IMG/VR virus record: IMGVR_UViG_3300025137_000314
Location: 1-22,986 of that record
Reading direction: 5' to 3' (one strand)
DNA length: 22,986 nucleotides
DNA from: a virus
The notes under the pieces: model-generated
The model's database searches: none
Seen by the model: the letters and a program-made list of their open reading frames with translations, nothing else
Told to the model about the DNA's origin: nothing
Shown here: in pieces, positions 1 to 7,473 of the stretch
How the letters are laid out: each line of letters starts with the position of its first letter
How positions within the stretch are numbered: position 1 is the first letter of the stretch
Made by a program: the position numbers and the translations under genes

Positions 1-283
1 TTGGGTCATATGGTGCGAAACTAAATCGGCCAAACTCGACATATCTAGCATAATCAACTTTAGTTCCTTGACCACCAAAAGAAACAATCCTTTGTCTAGG
101 ATTTGCTGTTAATTCTATTCTTCCACTTGCTCTTAATGCACCTGTGCGAACAGGGGCATTTTTCTTTGCTTGGGTTAGTATTCTTGAAGCCAATAAATCT
201 AGGTATGAAGGCACTATTTTGGTTGGAACTCTTTTCGACCCTCTTCTTAATTCAGAAGCGAAACGAGAAAAAGGATTTGCCAT
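1..283 (-). CDS. Head-tail connector / gp10-like protein, 3' end cut by the window edge
   Basis: The minus-strand frame opens with ATG at 283 (MANPFSRFASELRRGSK) and runs off the left edge after about 94 codons. Around residues 40-85 it reads KKNAPVRTGALRASGRIEL and later DYARYVEFGRFSFAPY. The order A-P-x-x-T-G-x-L-R followed by Y-A-x-x-V-E-F-G is the hallmark of HK97 gp10-type tail-completion or neck proteins, which cap the head-tail joint. It starts 7 nt after the portal stop, so the two are almost certainly co-transcribed. The position downstream of portal fits a head-completion gene. The C-terminus is not visible. The family call rests on motif reading only. Confidence 0.72.
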   Translation of the reverse strand, partial: MANPFSRFASELRRGSKRVPTKIVPSYLDLLASRILTQAKKNAPVRTGALRASGRIELTANPRQRIVSFGGQGTKVDYARYVEFGRFSFAPYDP

Positions 284-290
284 ATTTTAT

Positions 291-2711
291 TCACTCCAAA
301 TCTAGTATCTCAGCACCTTCAACATCAGGTTTCAAAATCTGTGATTCAGGCACAGGTTCTCTTGGATTGATTTCGTCAGATGCTTCGTATGGAGTAAAGG
401 TGCAACGGCAGTTTGGATGGGCTGGAATTACCCCACCTGATTTGTCAATTGGATATACAGCATTCTCAAATGGAACACACAAATCTTTGTCTGTTACTGA
501 ATCAACAGTTACCAATCTTTGAACCTGTGTAAATCCTAATTTTTTCAGCCCTGAAAGATGTGAGTTTTCAACAACTCTTCTTGTTTCTGTTCTAGCAATT
601 CTGTTGTAATAATATCTCGGAAATGCTTTTCCTGTTGGGTCAATCACTCTTCTCATTTCTCTTTGAACCCATTGCCAATTTTTACTATCTGCCAAAGCCG
701 CCTCAAAGACTGTGAAGATTTCTTTTCTGAAAGCCCCAAGTGTATTTTTTAATGCTGGAACACGCCATCTTGCATTCCAATATCTCATTGCTTCTGCATC
801 TCTAAAATCAAAGGATATTCCTACACCTGATGCAGATGCCATTGTAGCAAGAGTTTCATCAAATCCAACTGTAAGTGCAGTAGATGTTGAAACTGTTTGT
901 TTGTCAAGTAATTCTTGTAATTCTCTATCGAGTAAATCAACCATCCAAACTAAGTCATCTCCACCAACTGCTTTTGTCAGAACTCCGTCAAAATCAGATG
1001 TTGGGTTCAACACGTTCCCAAGACTGTATTCAAAAATATCTGTCGGATTTATTCTCTCAGAATATTTATCAATTAATCTGTCAGCAAACTCTTCTTGATT
1101 TTTCATAAGTTTCTGTTCTGTTTGTCTTGTAGTTGCCCTGACAATTCTATCATATTGTGTTCGACTTGCATCGTTAATTTTTTTTTTAATGTCGTGAAGT
1201 TCTTCTGCGGAATATGCTATCTCATCCGTGTCAGAAAACTTCGGCATATCACCAATTTCTTCTTCATCTTCTTGTTCCATTGGATTTGGAAATAAATCGT
1301 CTAATCCAATATCATCTTCTGAACTTGTTTCATCTTCTGAACTTGCATCTTTTGGAGTATTAATAGATAGTTTTGGACTAACAAAGAATGGGTCATTTGC
1401 TCTTTCGTTTTTGATGACAGGGAATCCCAACATTTCTCTTGCTTCATTGATTGTAATTGCCGCTTCCTGTCTTAGTGTTGCCACCGCAGATGCTTGTGCC
1501 TTCAAAGTCTCGGCTCTCTCGGTTTCTCTTGATGGTCTGATGCTTACAAACTTGAACTTCCAATCTGTAATTTCTAGTAATGGGAATATACGATTATTCA
1601 TCATAGAAGATATCCTCGCATGATAGGATTCGATGACATCATACCAAGCATCAAGTTGTTGCTCAGGATTTGCTAATTTACCTGTCTGAACCCAGCCAAG
1701 TTTCATTGGTGGAATACCAAAAACAGCACAGATTTCTTCACGGTAATAATACAACAAATCTAACTGAGCCCCTTCTCTTGTTGAATCAATTAATCGGTGC
1801 ATATTGAATCCTGTTCCACCATTGATTGCGATAAGTCCGAATGGTGATTTTCCACCTGATAATTGTTGTTCTATAAGACCCAACATTGCCTTCATTTCAG
1901 TATTAGAAATATCTCCAACATTTAGGATAGTTTTGGGTAAAGTTCCTGTGTAAAGCATATTCAAATAATTTGATAGATTTAATTGACCTGCTATTATCTC
2001 CATCAAAGGAATTAATGGACTTGAACCATATCCTCTTCCTTGCTTAAACTTAGCAATGTGAATTACTTTATTTGAATCGAACTTTCTCATTGTTTTATCG
2101 AGGGATTGGATGTAAGCCATTTTTGGTGGCTTCGGGGTCTGATTTGCTGGAACAAGTTTCATTGTTTCAGATGGAATAGTCCACACAGCGAGTAAGTCTC
2201 CACCATATGACCAATTTTCACCATTTGCAGATGATTTGTCGGCACTTCCATCGAGTTCTAGGTAGGCATCCCCGAAGAGGATTAAATCGAACAGAAGAGA
2301 CTCCAACCATTCATCACCCATATCGTCAGGATTTGGATTTTTGAAGAAGTTTCTCAACTTGTCTAGTTGCTCTTGACTTCCATCTTCTTTTCCGTCTGCT
2401 AAAACAAACTCATATCCATTAGCAAGAGTATCATCAACACATCTTCTGAGGATTGCATTTACAACTTCTGATTTGAGAGAAATCTGTCTGAGAAGATTGT
2501 ATGAAACTTGTGTATCTGCACCACTTGAGGATTGACGGCCAGCAGTTGTTGCCAAACCTATTTTTGAAAGAGATGCAAGAGTTTTTCCATCCCATGCAAT
2601 TCCTTCACTTCCCATATTTCCATTGATTAAATCTGACATTTTTTGAGTATCTGCTGGGTCAGCCCTTCTTCTCAAAAGTCTGTCAATGATACTTCGCTGA
2701 CGCTCGGCCAT
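291..2711 (-). CDS. Portal protein fused to a MuF-type minor head protein
   Basis: This 806-residue protein should form the portal ring through which DNA enters the head. Residues about 60-440 look like a portal: DEWLESLLFDLILFGDAYLE at 133-152, KVIHIAKFKQGRGYGSSPL near 215-233 and EEICAVFGIPPMKLGW near 325-340 follow the usual portal order. An acidic Ser/Asp/Glu-rich linker (about 455-500) joins it to a C-terminal phage Mu gpF-like domain (about 640-775), marked by YNRIARTETRRVVEN, an Asp/Cys segment (TVDSVTDKDLC) and IPAHPNCRC at 762-770. Portals are normally 400-550 residues, so the extra length is the MuF part. The start ATG at 2711 gives MAERQRS. A possible CGATAAA promoter lies about 54 nt upstream. 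The membrane cassette lies upstream and the gp10-like gene follows. Confidence 0.9.
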   Translation of the reverse strand: MAERQRSIIDRLLRRRADPADTQKMSDLINGNMGSEGIAWDGKTLASLSKIGLATTAGRQSSSGADTQVSYNLLRQISLKSEVVNAILRRCVDDTLANGYEFVLADGKEDGSQEQLDKLRNFFKNPNPDDMGDEWLESLLFDLILFGDAYLELDGSADKSSANGENWSYGGDLLAVWTIPSETMKLVPANQTPKPPKMAYIQSLDKTMRKFDSNKVIHIAKFKQGRGYGSSPLIPLMEIIAGQLNLSNYLNMLYTGTLPKTILNVGDISNTEMKAMLGLIEQQLSGGKSPFGLIAINGGTGFNMHRLIDSTREGAQLDLLYYYREEICAVFGIPPMKLGWVQTGKLANPEQQLDAWYDVIESYHARISSMMNNRIFPLLEITDWKFKFVSIRPSRETERAETLKAQASAVATLRQEAAITINEAREMLGFPVIKNERANDPFFVSPKLSINTPKDASSEDETSSEDDIGLDDLFPNPMEQEDEEEIGDMPKFSDTDEIAYSAEELHDIKKKINDASRTQYDRIVRATTRQTEQKLMKNQEEFADRLIDKYSERINPTDIFEYSLGNVLNPTSDFDGVLTKAVGGDDLVWMVDLLDRELQELLDKQTVSTSTALTVGFDETLATMASASGVGISFDFRDAEAMRYWNARWRVPALKNTLGAFRKEIFTVFEAALADSKNWQWVQREMRRVIDPTGKAFPRYYYNRIARTETRRVVENSHLSGLKKLGFTQVQRLVTVDSVTDKDLCVPFENAVYPIDKSGGVIPAHPNCRCTFTPYEASDEINPREPVPESQILKPDVEGAEILDLE
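999..1012 (+). repeat. Dispersed 14-bp element, copy 1
   Basis: TGTTGGGTTCAACA, inside the portal gene. Confidence 0.8.
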
Positions 2712-2759
2712 AAGTTAATGGGTTGTGTTCCGGTTTTTCACCATGACGGCTCTAACCTA

Positions 2760-2768
2760 GTTTATCGG
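2760..2768 (-). promoter_or_regulatory. Candidate TATA promoter of the portal gene
   Basis: Reads CCGATAAAC on the minus strand, about 54 nt before the portal ATG. It belongs to a set of three similar boxes, with 4776-4784 and 9877-9885. With initiation about 26 nt downstream it would leave a leader of some 25-28 nt. Confidence 0.35.
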
Positions 2769-2821
2769 TGTCTAAAGCAATTATTGAGAACATGAAAAAA
2801 AGTATCAACCAGCAACAGGTT

Positions 2822-3667
2822 TCAAGAGTCATTTATCTCGACTCCATACCAATCAACCCCTCTAGTATAATCGCCATGAATCTCAAATGTAGCAAAGATG
2901 TCATATTTTCCTTTTGATAGATTTCCAATTGTCATGTTTGTTTGCTCATAATCATTACCAAATGTTTCGTATGTTATTTTGTCTTGAAGTGGCTCTTTTC
3001 CTGTTGAGTTATTTTCGTAGATAGTCCAATAAACTGTTAGATTGTGATTGTCATTGAAACAGGATAAATCAGCATCCCATGAGAATGTAATATTCTCATT
3101 ATACCAAGACCAATAAACATCATAGAAAACGGGGTCGCATTGTTCCCCTTCTTGATACTGACAAGAATCATCATCGTGGTCTGCATATGGGTCATAATTT
3201 TCTGCTTCGGGGTCGGTGCATCCATAGGTTTCTTCGGGTTCTTCCTCATACTCACAAGAGCCATCATCTTCCCATGCTTCTTCATCATAATTTAGTGCAT
3301 CTTCATCCATACATCCATAAGAAATATTAGGTTCTTCACAGGTATCAGTTTCTTCACATTCTTCAACATTTTCTTCGGGTTCATCTGAACCATCTCGACA
3401 GTTTTTGTAGCCATCATCAACTAGAGAATATTCTATGACCGAACCATCACCACATACAAAGTCATCACCCATTTCCCAATCTTCATCAATTACCCATTCA
3501 TCATCTCCTTCACCATATGGTGTAAAATCAACTAAACCAATACCTTCTGCGGCTGGTAAAACTAAAGCAATAATTGATGCAATAGTTATGATTAATTGAC
3601 GAAGTTCCGTTGCCCTTTCATTGACTACTTCTATGATTGAATCCGCTTCTTCTTTTGTCAATGTCAT
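2822..3667 (-). CDS. Membrane-anchored protein with LDLa-like and GCTDP calcium-binding-type repeats
   Basis: 281 residues. One membrane segment lies at about 24-40 (LIITIASIIALVLPA); the rest is strongly acidic and probably outside the membrane. Residues 70-96 contain CGDGSVIEYSLVDDG, then NCRDGSDE, an LDL-receptor class A-like motif. Two GCxDxxAxNYD...DDxSCxY repeats follow at 118-140 and 149-171, then a beta-rich C-terminus (180-281) with two further Cys and many aromatic residues. LDLa modules bind calcium through the DGSDE acidic residues; GCTDP repeats occur in surface proteins of marine bacteria and Marine Group II archaea. An AAGGAGTG sequence precedes the ATG. It could be a virion surface or envelope-interaction protein, or a gene taken from the host. 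The exact role is unknown. Confidence 0.75.
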   Translation of the reverse strand: MTLTKEEADSIIEVVNERATELRQLIITIASIIALVLPAAEGIGLVDFTPYGEGDDEWVIDEDWEMGDDFVCGDGSVIEYSLVDDGYKNCRDGSDEPEENVEECEETDTCEEPNISYGCMDEDALNYDEEAWEDDGSCEYEEEPEETYGCTDPEAENYDPYADHDDDSCQYQEGEQCDPVFYDVYWSWYNENITFSWDADLSCFNDNHNLTVYWTIYENNSTGKEPLQDKITYETFGNDYEQTNMTIGNLSKGKYDIFATFEIHGDYTRGVDWYGVEINDS

Positions 3668-3719
3668 TCACTCCGACACTCCTTCTCTACAATGAGAGGA
3701 TATTGACTGTATCGGCTTC

Positions 3720-3971
3720 TCAAATCATCATAGGTATTCCAACGCTTGCTGATACGGCGGCGAAAAAAATCAAAGCCATTTTTTGAGTCCACATTTCGAC
3801 AAACTTTTCAATCGGAGATAATCTAGTTTTGATTACGGCGACATCGGTTTTTAATTCATTCATATCTTTTTCAACGTGAGCAAGATGATTATCTTTCAGA
3901 ACTGTCATATCTTCTCTAATTTGTATCAAAGAATCTTTGATAAAATCGAGTTCTTCGGACACAGAAATCAC
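3720..3971 (-). CDS. Coiled-coil plus C-terminal membrane helix protein, XhlA/holin-like
   Basis: 83 residues. Residues 5-55 have heptad-like charged and hydrophobic spacing (EELDFIKDSLIQIREDMTVL), and residues about 63-82 form one hydrophobic helix (KMALIFFAAVSASVGIPMMI). This is the architecture of XhlA-type haemolysin/holin accessory proteins: an amphipathic coil and then a membrane tail. The start is GTG at 3971, overlapping the upstream SAP gene stop as GTGA, so translation is likely coupled. Size, topology and membrane-protein neighbours suggest a lysis or membrane-remodelling role. Sequence evidence is architectural only, and archaeal virus holins are poorly known. It could equally be a membrane scaffold protein. 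Confidence 0.6.
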   Translation of the reverse strand: MISVSEELDFIKDSLIQIREDMTVLKDNHLAHVEKDMNELKTDVAVIKTRLSPIEKFVEMWTQKMALIFFAAVSASVGIPMMI

Positions 3972-4297
3972 GCTTCTTCGGTGTTGGCTTCAACAGCCTC
4001 AGAAAGACGTGCTACGAGTTCCGCTTTTGTTCCCGATGTTGAAAGTCCTTTTTCTTTGCACATTTCTATTAATTCTGCTTTCTTTTTAGCATCCATAGCC
4101 GAAGTAACTTCATCAACTGCTTCAACAACATCATCAATCTTACTTTCACTCTCAGTCAAAGTATCAATTATTTCGTCAAGACTTACTTTACCATCAGCCA
4201 TAATTTTCTGATACTTTTTCAATCCCCATACTGTCAGTCCGAGAACTGCCGCTAAGACAGCAATCCATAATTCTAATTCTACACCATATATCTGCAT
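3968..4297 (-). CDS. Membrane protein with C-terminal SAP domain
   Basis: 109 residues. A membrane helix occupies about 9-27 (ELWIAVLAAVLGLTVWGL). A linker follows (DEIIDTLTESESKIDDVVEA), then a SAP motif at about 71-103 with the typical helix-turn-helix KKAELIEMCKEKGLSTSGTK, continuing AELVARLSEA. SAP motifs bind DNA, often A+T-rich DNA, so this may tether viral DNA or a nucleoprotein to the membrane. One of the dispersed 14-bp elements lies inside the last codons. It starts 10 nt after the 147-residue gene. Phage SAP proteins exist, but a membrane-anchored form next to a holin-like gene is unusual. Function is inferred from domain only. Confidence 0.72.
   Translation of the reverse strand: MQIYGVELELWIAVLAAVLGLTVWGLKKYQKIMADGKVSLDEIIDTLTESESKIDDVVEAVDEVTSAMDAKKKAELIEMCKEKGLSTSGTKAELVARLSEAVEANTEEA
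3982..3995 (+). repeat. Dispersed 14-bp element, copy 2
   Basis: TGTTGGCTTCAACA, in the last codons of the SAP gene, close to the XhlA-like start. Confidence 0.8.
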
Positions 4298-4307
4298 TTA
4301 TTTCACC

Positions 4308-4751
4308 TTAATTTTTCTTTTTTGTATTGAACTCATCCATGTCTAATTCGTGCTTCTGTCTTAGGGATGCTTGCTCTATCTCATGTTGGATGTGAGCATT
4401 TTCCATTTCCTTGACGTGAGCAAGGAATGCTTCTGCACTTTTCATTTCAGATTCAAGACGGGAAGGTAACGCACCAAGTTCTGCGGCTTGTTCGCTTTTC
4501 CATGACTCCAAAACGGAGTTCATAAACAACAATGCTGGTGAACCAACAATTGCGATTAATGCGACATAGAAATCAAGATTTGATTGAACTAATCCTGTAT
4601 CATCATTTATTCCTGAATAGATAACAAAACAAGCGAAGAATAACCATGATAAAATCAATGGAACACCCAATGTCATCAACATGATATCATTGAATGTAAT
4701 TGGCTTTTTAGGGCGTGTTGGGGGTTGAATTGAAGCAGTAGTTTTAGCCAT
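4308..4751 (-). CDS. Two-helix membrane protein with cytoplasmic coiled coil
   Basis: 147 residues, not recognised as a family. Two hydrophobic segments lie at about 27-47 (LGVPLILSWLFFACFVIYSG) and 62-81 (FYVALIAIVGSPALLFMNSV). A long charged helix of about 85-140 (SRLESEMKSAEAFLAHVKEM and beyond) is probably a coiled coil. It is the first gene of the membrane cassette that continues through the SAP, XhlA-like and LDLa genes. The ATG at 4751 has a weak purine tract upstream (AATTAAGGCG) and a CGATAAAAC box about 30 nt upstream, so the message is probably nearly leaderless. A holin-like role is possible given two helices and size, but is not demonstrated. Confidence 0.65.
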   Translation of the reverse strand: MAKTTASIQPPTRPKKPITFNDIMLMTLGVPLILSWLFFACFVIYSGINDDTGLVQSNLDFYVALIAIVGSPALLFMNSVLESWKSEQAAELGALPSRLESEMKSAEAFLAHVKEMENAHIQHEIEQASLRQKHELDMDEFNTKKKN

Positions 4752-4775
4752 GCTGGTCGCCTTAATTCAAAGTCT

Positions 4776-4784
4776 GTTTTATCG
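4776..4784 (-). promoter_or_regulatory. Candidate TATA promoter of the membrane-protein cassette
   Basis: Minus strand TCGATAAAAC, about 30 nt before the ATG at 4751, close to the archaeal TATA-to-start distance. It faces away from the plus-strand promoter at 4877, so 4752-4908 is a divergent promoter region. Confidence 0.45.
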
Positions 4785-4876
4785 AGGCTCTTTAGAGTAT
4801 CGTCAGAAAGAGTAAGTTTTGATAGATTTTGGAGAATACCTCTAAATTAGGCTAAAATTATAGTCAGATATAGAAT

Positions 4877-4893
4877 CATTGATATATGTAAGT
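4877..4893 (+). promoter_or_regulatory. Archaeal-type leaderless promoter, twin of 20319-20335
   Basis: CATTGATATATGTAAGT is identical, base for base, to 20319-20335. The TATATG box starts 26 nt before the ATG at 4909. There is no ribosome-binding sequence between, which fits a leaderless transcript and decides the start of the following gene. Confidence 0.7.
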
Positions 4894-4908
4894 ATTATCC
4901 GAAGAACC

Positions 4909-5097
4909 ATGAACGCAAACGAAGCAGGTAATCTGACACTACTACGAACATGGGGTCGAGCAATACGAGCAATATGGAATAAAGAAGCAAGAAATGCTTT
5001 GAGAGGCGGAGAGTTTATCGCTTCTCACATTCAATTAATTCCAGCACATTTAACAGTTTTAGACGCTATTGTTTCATTCTTATTGGGGGCATTCTGA
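4909..5097 (+). CDS. Small hypothetical protein, leaderless
   Basis: 62 residues from ATG at 4909: MNANEAGNLTLLRTWGRAIR, a basic helical stretch, and a hydrophobic C-terminus (HLTVLDAIVSFLLGAF) that may be a membrane or amphipathic helix. The frame is open from 4879, but an upstream start would lie inside the promoter, so 4909 is preferred. The stop TGA is followed directly by the ATG of the next gene. It is not recognised. Basic N-terminal part plus hydrophobic tail could suit a membrane-associated nucleic-acid binding peptide, but this is only a description of composition. Confidence 0.6.
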   Translation: MNANEAGNLTLLRTWGRAIRAIWNKEARNALRGGEFIASHIQLIPAHLTVLDAIVSFLLGAF

Positions 5098-5220
5098 ATG
5101 CAGTATGAACTTTGGGTATGTGGTGGGATATACACAAGAGGACATTCTCCTGAACCTGCTTGCATCTGCACAAAAAATTGCACTCCAACACCTTATGATT
5201 GGAGTCAACACAGAAAATAA
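5098..5220 (+). CDS. Cys-rich 40-residue microprotein, putative zinc finger
   Basis: ATG at 5098 immediately follows the TGA of the upstream gene. The product is MQYELWVCGGIYTRGHSPEP followed by ACICTKNCTPTPYDWSQHRK. Cys at 8, 22, 24 and 28 with nearby His could hold one zinc ion. A 12-base match to the dispersed 14-bp element (TTGGAGTCAACA) lies in its last codons. The gene ends 3-4 bases before the conserved lead-in of a strong intrinsic terminator, so it is the last gene of this two-gene unit. The family is not recognised. Confidence 0.5.
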   Translation: MQYELWVCGGIYTRGHSPEPACICTKNCTPTPYDWSQHRK

Positions 5221-5223
5221 AAA

Positions 5224-5275
5224 TACCTAACCAAAATCGGGGGTCGCCTTCGGGCGACTCCCTTTTTTTTATTTT
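5224..5275 (+). terminator. Intrinsic terminator T1 (UUCG tetraloop)
   Basis: A conserved lead TACCTAACCAAAATCGG is followed by a stem at 5239-5248 and 5253-5262 with TTCG loop, then eight T (5263-5270). One G-T wobble lies in the stem. The same lead and loop recur in T3, and in weaker form in T2. Confidence 0.85.
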
Positions 5276-5318
5276 GAAAATCGAAACCATATAGACCCTC
5301 AAAATATCAGCAGTATTC

Positions 5319-6836
5319 GTGAGCGATAGTATTACTGCTAAATTAACAGCAACACAAGCAAGAGAAATCGCAATTTATCCTGACCGTTGGGCTCAGTTTT
5401 TCAGAACAATAAACGGCCAAGAGTTTAGCCTACATGAAAGACCTTATCTGATAGATATCTATCGGCAATTTCAACCTAATATGAAGTCAGATAAAACCAA
5501 GATAATTGTTCTCAAATGTAGTAGGAAAGTCGAGAAAACTGAAACCATCTGTAATCTACTATTGTATGGGCTTCTGAACATACCATATTTCAATGCAGTT
5601 TATACCGCCCCAAGACAGCCTCAAGTAAGCAGATTTGTTGATGAAAGATTCAACGGTGCTTTGATGTCATCTATCAATGGTGGATGCCTGATGAAACCAA
5701 GAGTAAAAACTTCTGTAAGTCATCAAACTTTTGATGTTGGTGCAAGGTCTTTGAATCATCTTTATGCTTACTCAAATTGGGGTGATGCACATGGTCTGTT
5801 GGGTATCGAAGCAGACATGGTATGTATTGACGAATATCAAGATTCAGGAACAGATGTTTTACCGATGCTAGTTGAGATGTTAGCATTGTCAGAATACAAG
5901 TGGGTTTTGATTAGTGGAACTGCAAGAGAACAGGGTTCAGACTTTTGGAAATTATGGGAGAAATCCAGCAAGGGAGAATGGAATGGAGAAGCATGGGTTC
6001 ATGGAGATTCAGAAGAAAATATTATTGGATATCATATGAGTCAAAAAATGCATCCTCAGATTTCTGATGAAGATATCAAAATGAAGAAATCAACTTACAC
6101 TCCGAGAAGATATGCGAATGAAGTTCTTGGAGAGTTTTTCGCTGGTTCAACGAAACCAATAACTTTCGATGAAGCATTGAAGGCTGTTGACACCAACAGG
6201 AAGATTGTGAGATTTGTTGATGCACCGGAAGAAACTGTGATGGGTGTTGATTGGGGGAATCAGACAACAGTTGTGATTATGAGGAAAAATGGTGAAATCG
6301 TAAATGCTCTAAAATTAGATTCAAGGGCTGACTTTGAAAATGATGAAGTTGAGGAAATCAAGAATCTCATAGAACGCTATAATTGCACCCAAGTTGTATG
6401 TGATATAGGGTATGGGGCAAGACAGGTAAAAGAACTCCAAAGAGAATACGGAGATATGGTAAAATCATGCTATTATTCAAGTCGCCCCCTGACTCCATTC
6501 CAATACAAGAAAAGAGACAATAATCGAAATCTAATTTACATGGTTGTTGTTGATAGAACTACTTACATCGAAGCAACAATTGAAGCAATCAAAAATGAAG
6601 AGATTTCACTTCCATACAAAACAACAGATTTGGAATGGGTTTTGCATGAATGGTGTTCTTTGAACTCATCAGCAGAATCAGACGAAAAAAACCAAAGGCC
6701 AATATTATCTCAAAGTAAAACAAAGTTTGGTCGAGATGGAGATGACCACGCATTCCATGCTTTGCTATATGCGAGACTAGCAATTGGATTCGATGAAGAT
6801 AGTGGATTGCCCCAAATTAGAGTGTTTGGGGAATAA
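5319..6836 (+). CDS. terL: Terminase large subunit (packaging ATPase-nuclease)
   Basis: 505 residues from GTG at 5319; TerL proteins are usually 450-650. The ATPase has a Walker A-like CSRKVEKT at 67-74, Walker B MVCIDEYQD with D171/E172, and the coupling motif SGTAR at 199-203. The nuclease has Asp311 in MGVDWGN, Asp362 in VVCDIGYG, and Asp475/Asp476 in GRDGDDHAFH, which is the expected three-acid RNase H-like layout. The Walker A glycine of the usual GKT/GKS is replaced by Glu (VEKT). The protein drives DNA into the head through the portal and cuts concatemers. It is transcribed opposite to the portal cluster and follows terminator T1 by about 45 nt. Confidence 0.95.
   Translation: MSDSITAKLTATQAREIAIYPDRWAQFFRTINGQEFSLHERPYLIDIYRQFQPNMKSDKTKIIVLKCSRKVEKTETICNLLLYGLLNIPYFNAVYTAPRQPQVSRFVDERFNGALMSSINGGCLMKPRVKTSVSHQTFDVGARSLNHLYAYSNWGDAHGLLGIEADMVCIDEYQDSGTDVLPMLVEMLALSEYKWVLISGTAREQGSDFWKLWEKSSKGEWNGEAWVHGDSEENIIGYHMSQKMHPQISDEDIKMKKSTYTPRRYANEVLGEFFAGSTKPITFDEALKAVDTNRKIVRFVDAPEETVMGVDWGNQTTVVIMRKNGEIVNALKLDSRADFENDEVEEIKNLIERYNCTQVVCDIGYGARQVKELQREYGDMVKSCYYSSRPLTPFQYKKRDNNRNLIYMVVVDRTTYIEATIEAIKNEEISLPYKTTDLEWVLHEWCSLNSSAESDEKNQRPILSQSKTKFGRDGDDHAFHALLYARLAIGFDEDSGLPQIRVFGE
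6185..6198 (-). repeat. Dispersed 14-bp element, copy 3
   Basis: TGTTGACACCAACA, inside terL; reversed relative to the other copies left of 18 kb. Confidence 0.8.
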
Positions 6837-7074
6837 AATATTACGAATATCAATAGAAGCGTTTCTGAGCGTTTTTTGGGGTCGGTGGTAGGTATTGACC
6901 CAAACCCCCCTAGAGTCCGTCAGATTGGCTGTAAATAGTCAAATATGGGAAAATACGGGTTTTGACCCCTGATGGAATACAGAATGGTAGTATTTCGATA
7001 AAAAATAGTCAGAAATGTAAATATTTAGATTTGTAATAAATCTGAAAAAAAGGTGTTGAGTGCTTTTTCGACCA
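6837..7074. other. Spacer with weak terminator-like hairpins
   Basis: No convincing gene. AGAAGCGTTTCT followed by a T run (about 6855-6878) is a weak terminator candidate for terL. A GGGTC...GACCC repeat lies near 6879-6902, followed by CCCCCC. AGATTT...AAATCT with an A run lies near 7026-7050. ACCCCTGA near 6965 also occurs in two other spacers (about 18970 and 21911). Confidence 0.4.
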
Positions 7075-7088
7075 TGTTGGACTCAACA
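7075..7088 (+). repeat. Dispersed 14-bp element, copy 4
   Basis: TGTTGGACTCAACA, abutting the stop codon of the 95-residue gene. Confidence 0.8.
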
Positions 7089-7376
7089 TCAATCGTGTTC
7101 CAAAAGAACATCAGCAGTTCCACCGTTCAATGTCAATACTGCAATAATTCCAGCAGGGAATGTTAATCCAGCAAATCCGTATGTAATTGCACCTGCACCA
7201 AATGTAAATTGATGAACAAGATTTACCGCTATAATATCACCTATAACTTTTCCATTATAGAGTTTCAAAGTAGGTGAGCCTGTTGCATTACCTGCAATCG
7301 AAAGTAGGTTAGTTGTTGAAGCGAAAACAAAATTATTTCCTGTTGCTAAACTGAACGCTCGGTTTGCCATAATCAT
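7089..7376 (-). CDS. Small beta-rich protein, possible decoration or tail protein
   Basis: 95 residues (93 if the second Met is used): MIMANRAFSLATGNNFVFAS, then alternating hydrophobic and Gly/Thr-rich segments (GKVIGDIIAVNLVHQFTFGA; AGLTFPAGIIAVLTLNGGTA) ending LLEHD. The pattern suggests a compact beta-sandwich such as a capsid decoration or tail-spike domain. No family is recognised. It stands alone with a dispersed 14-bp element exactly abutting its stop codon (7075-7088) and another 26-39 nt upstream of its start (7402-7415), where a TATA box would be expected. That arrangement suggests independent control. Confidence 0.6.
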   Translation of the reverse strand: MIMANRAFSLATGNNFVFASTTNLLSIAGNATGSPTLKLYNGKVIGDIIAVNLVHQFTFGAGAITYGFAGLTFPAGIIAVLTLNGGTADVLLEHD

Positions 7377-7401
7377 CGAAGGAGAAATTACGGTTAATTA
7401 C

Positions 7402-7415
7402 TGTTGATGTCAACA
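7402..7415. repeat. Dispersed 14-bp element, copy 5
   Basis: TGTTGATGTCAACA, 26-39 nt before the start of the 95-residue gene; symmetric outer halves. Confidence 0.8.
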
Positions 7416-7473
7416 GGTATATCTGAGATGACAGAAAAAGATTTTTGTGAATTGGAGAATGTAGATGACGGAT

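Noticed and set aside
103-522. Plus-strand frame over the gp10-like and portal genes
   Set aside because: Antisense to two well-supported genes; Leu/Phe/Ser-rich shadow composition with no family features.
5197-5210. Further 14-bp element (GATTGGAGTCAACA)
   Set aside because: Two of the fixed bases differ, so not counted; it could be a weak site.
5066-5302. Minus-strand frame across terminator T1
   Set aside because: It would read through a strong terminator hairpin and opposes two small genes with good start evidence.
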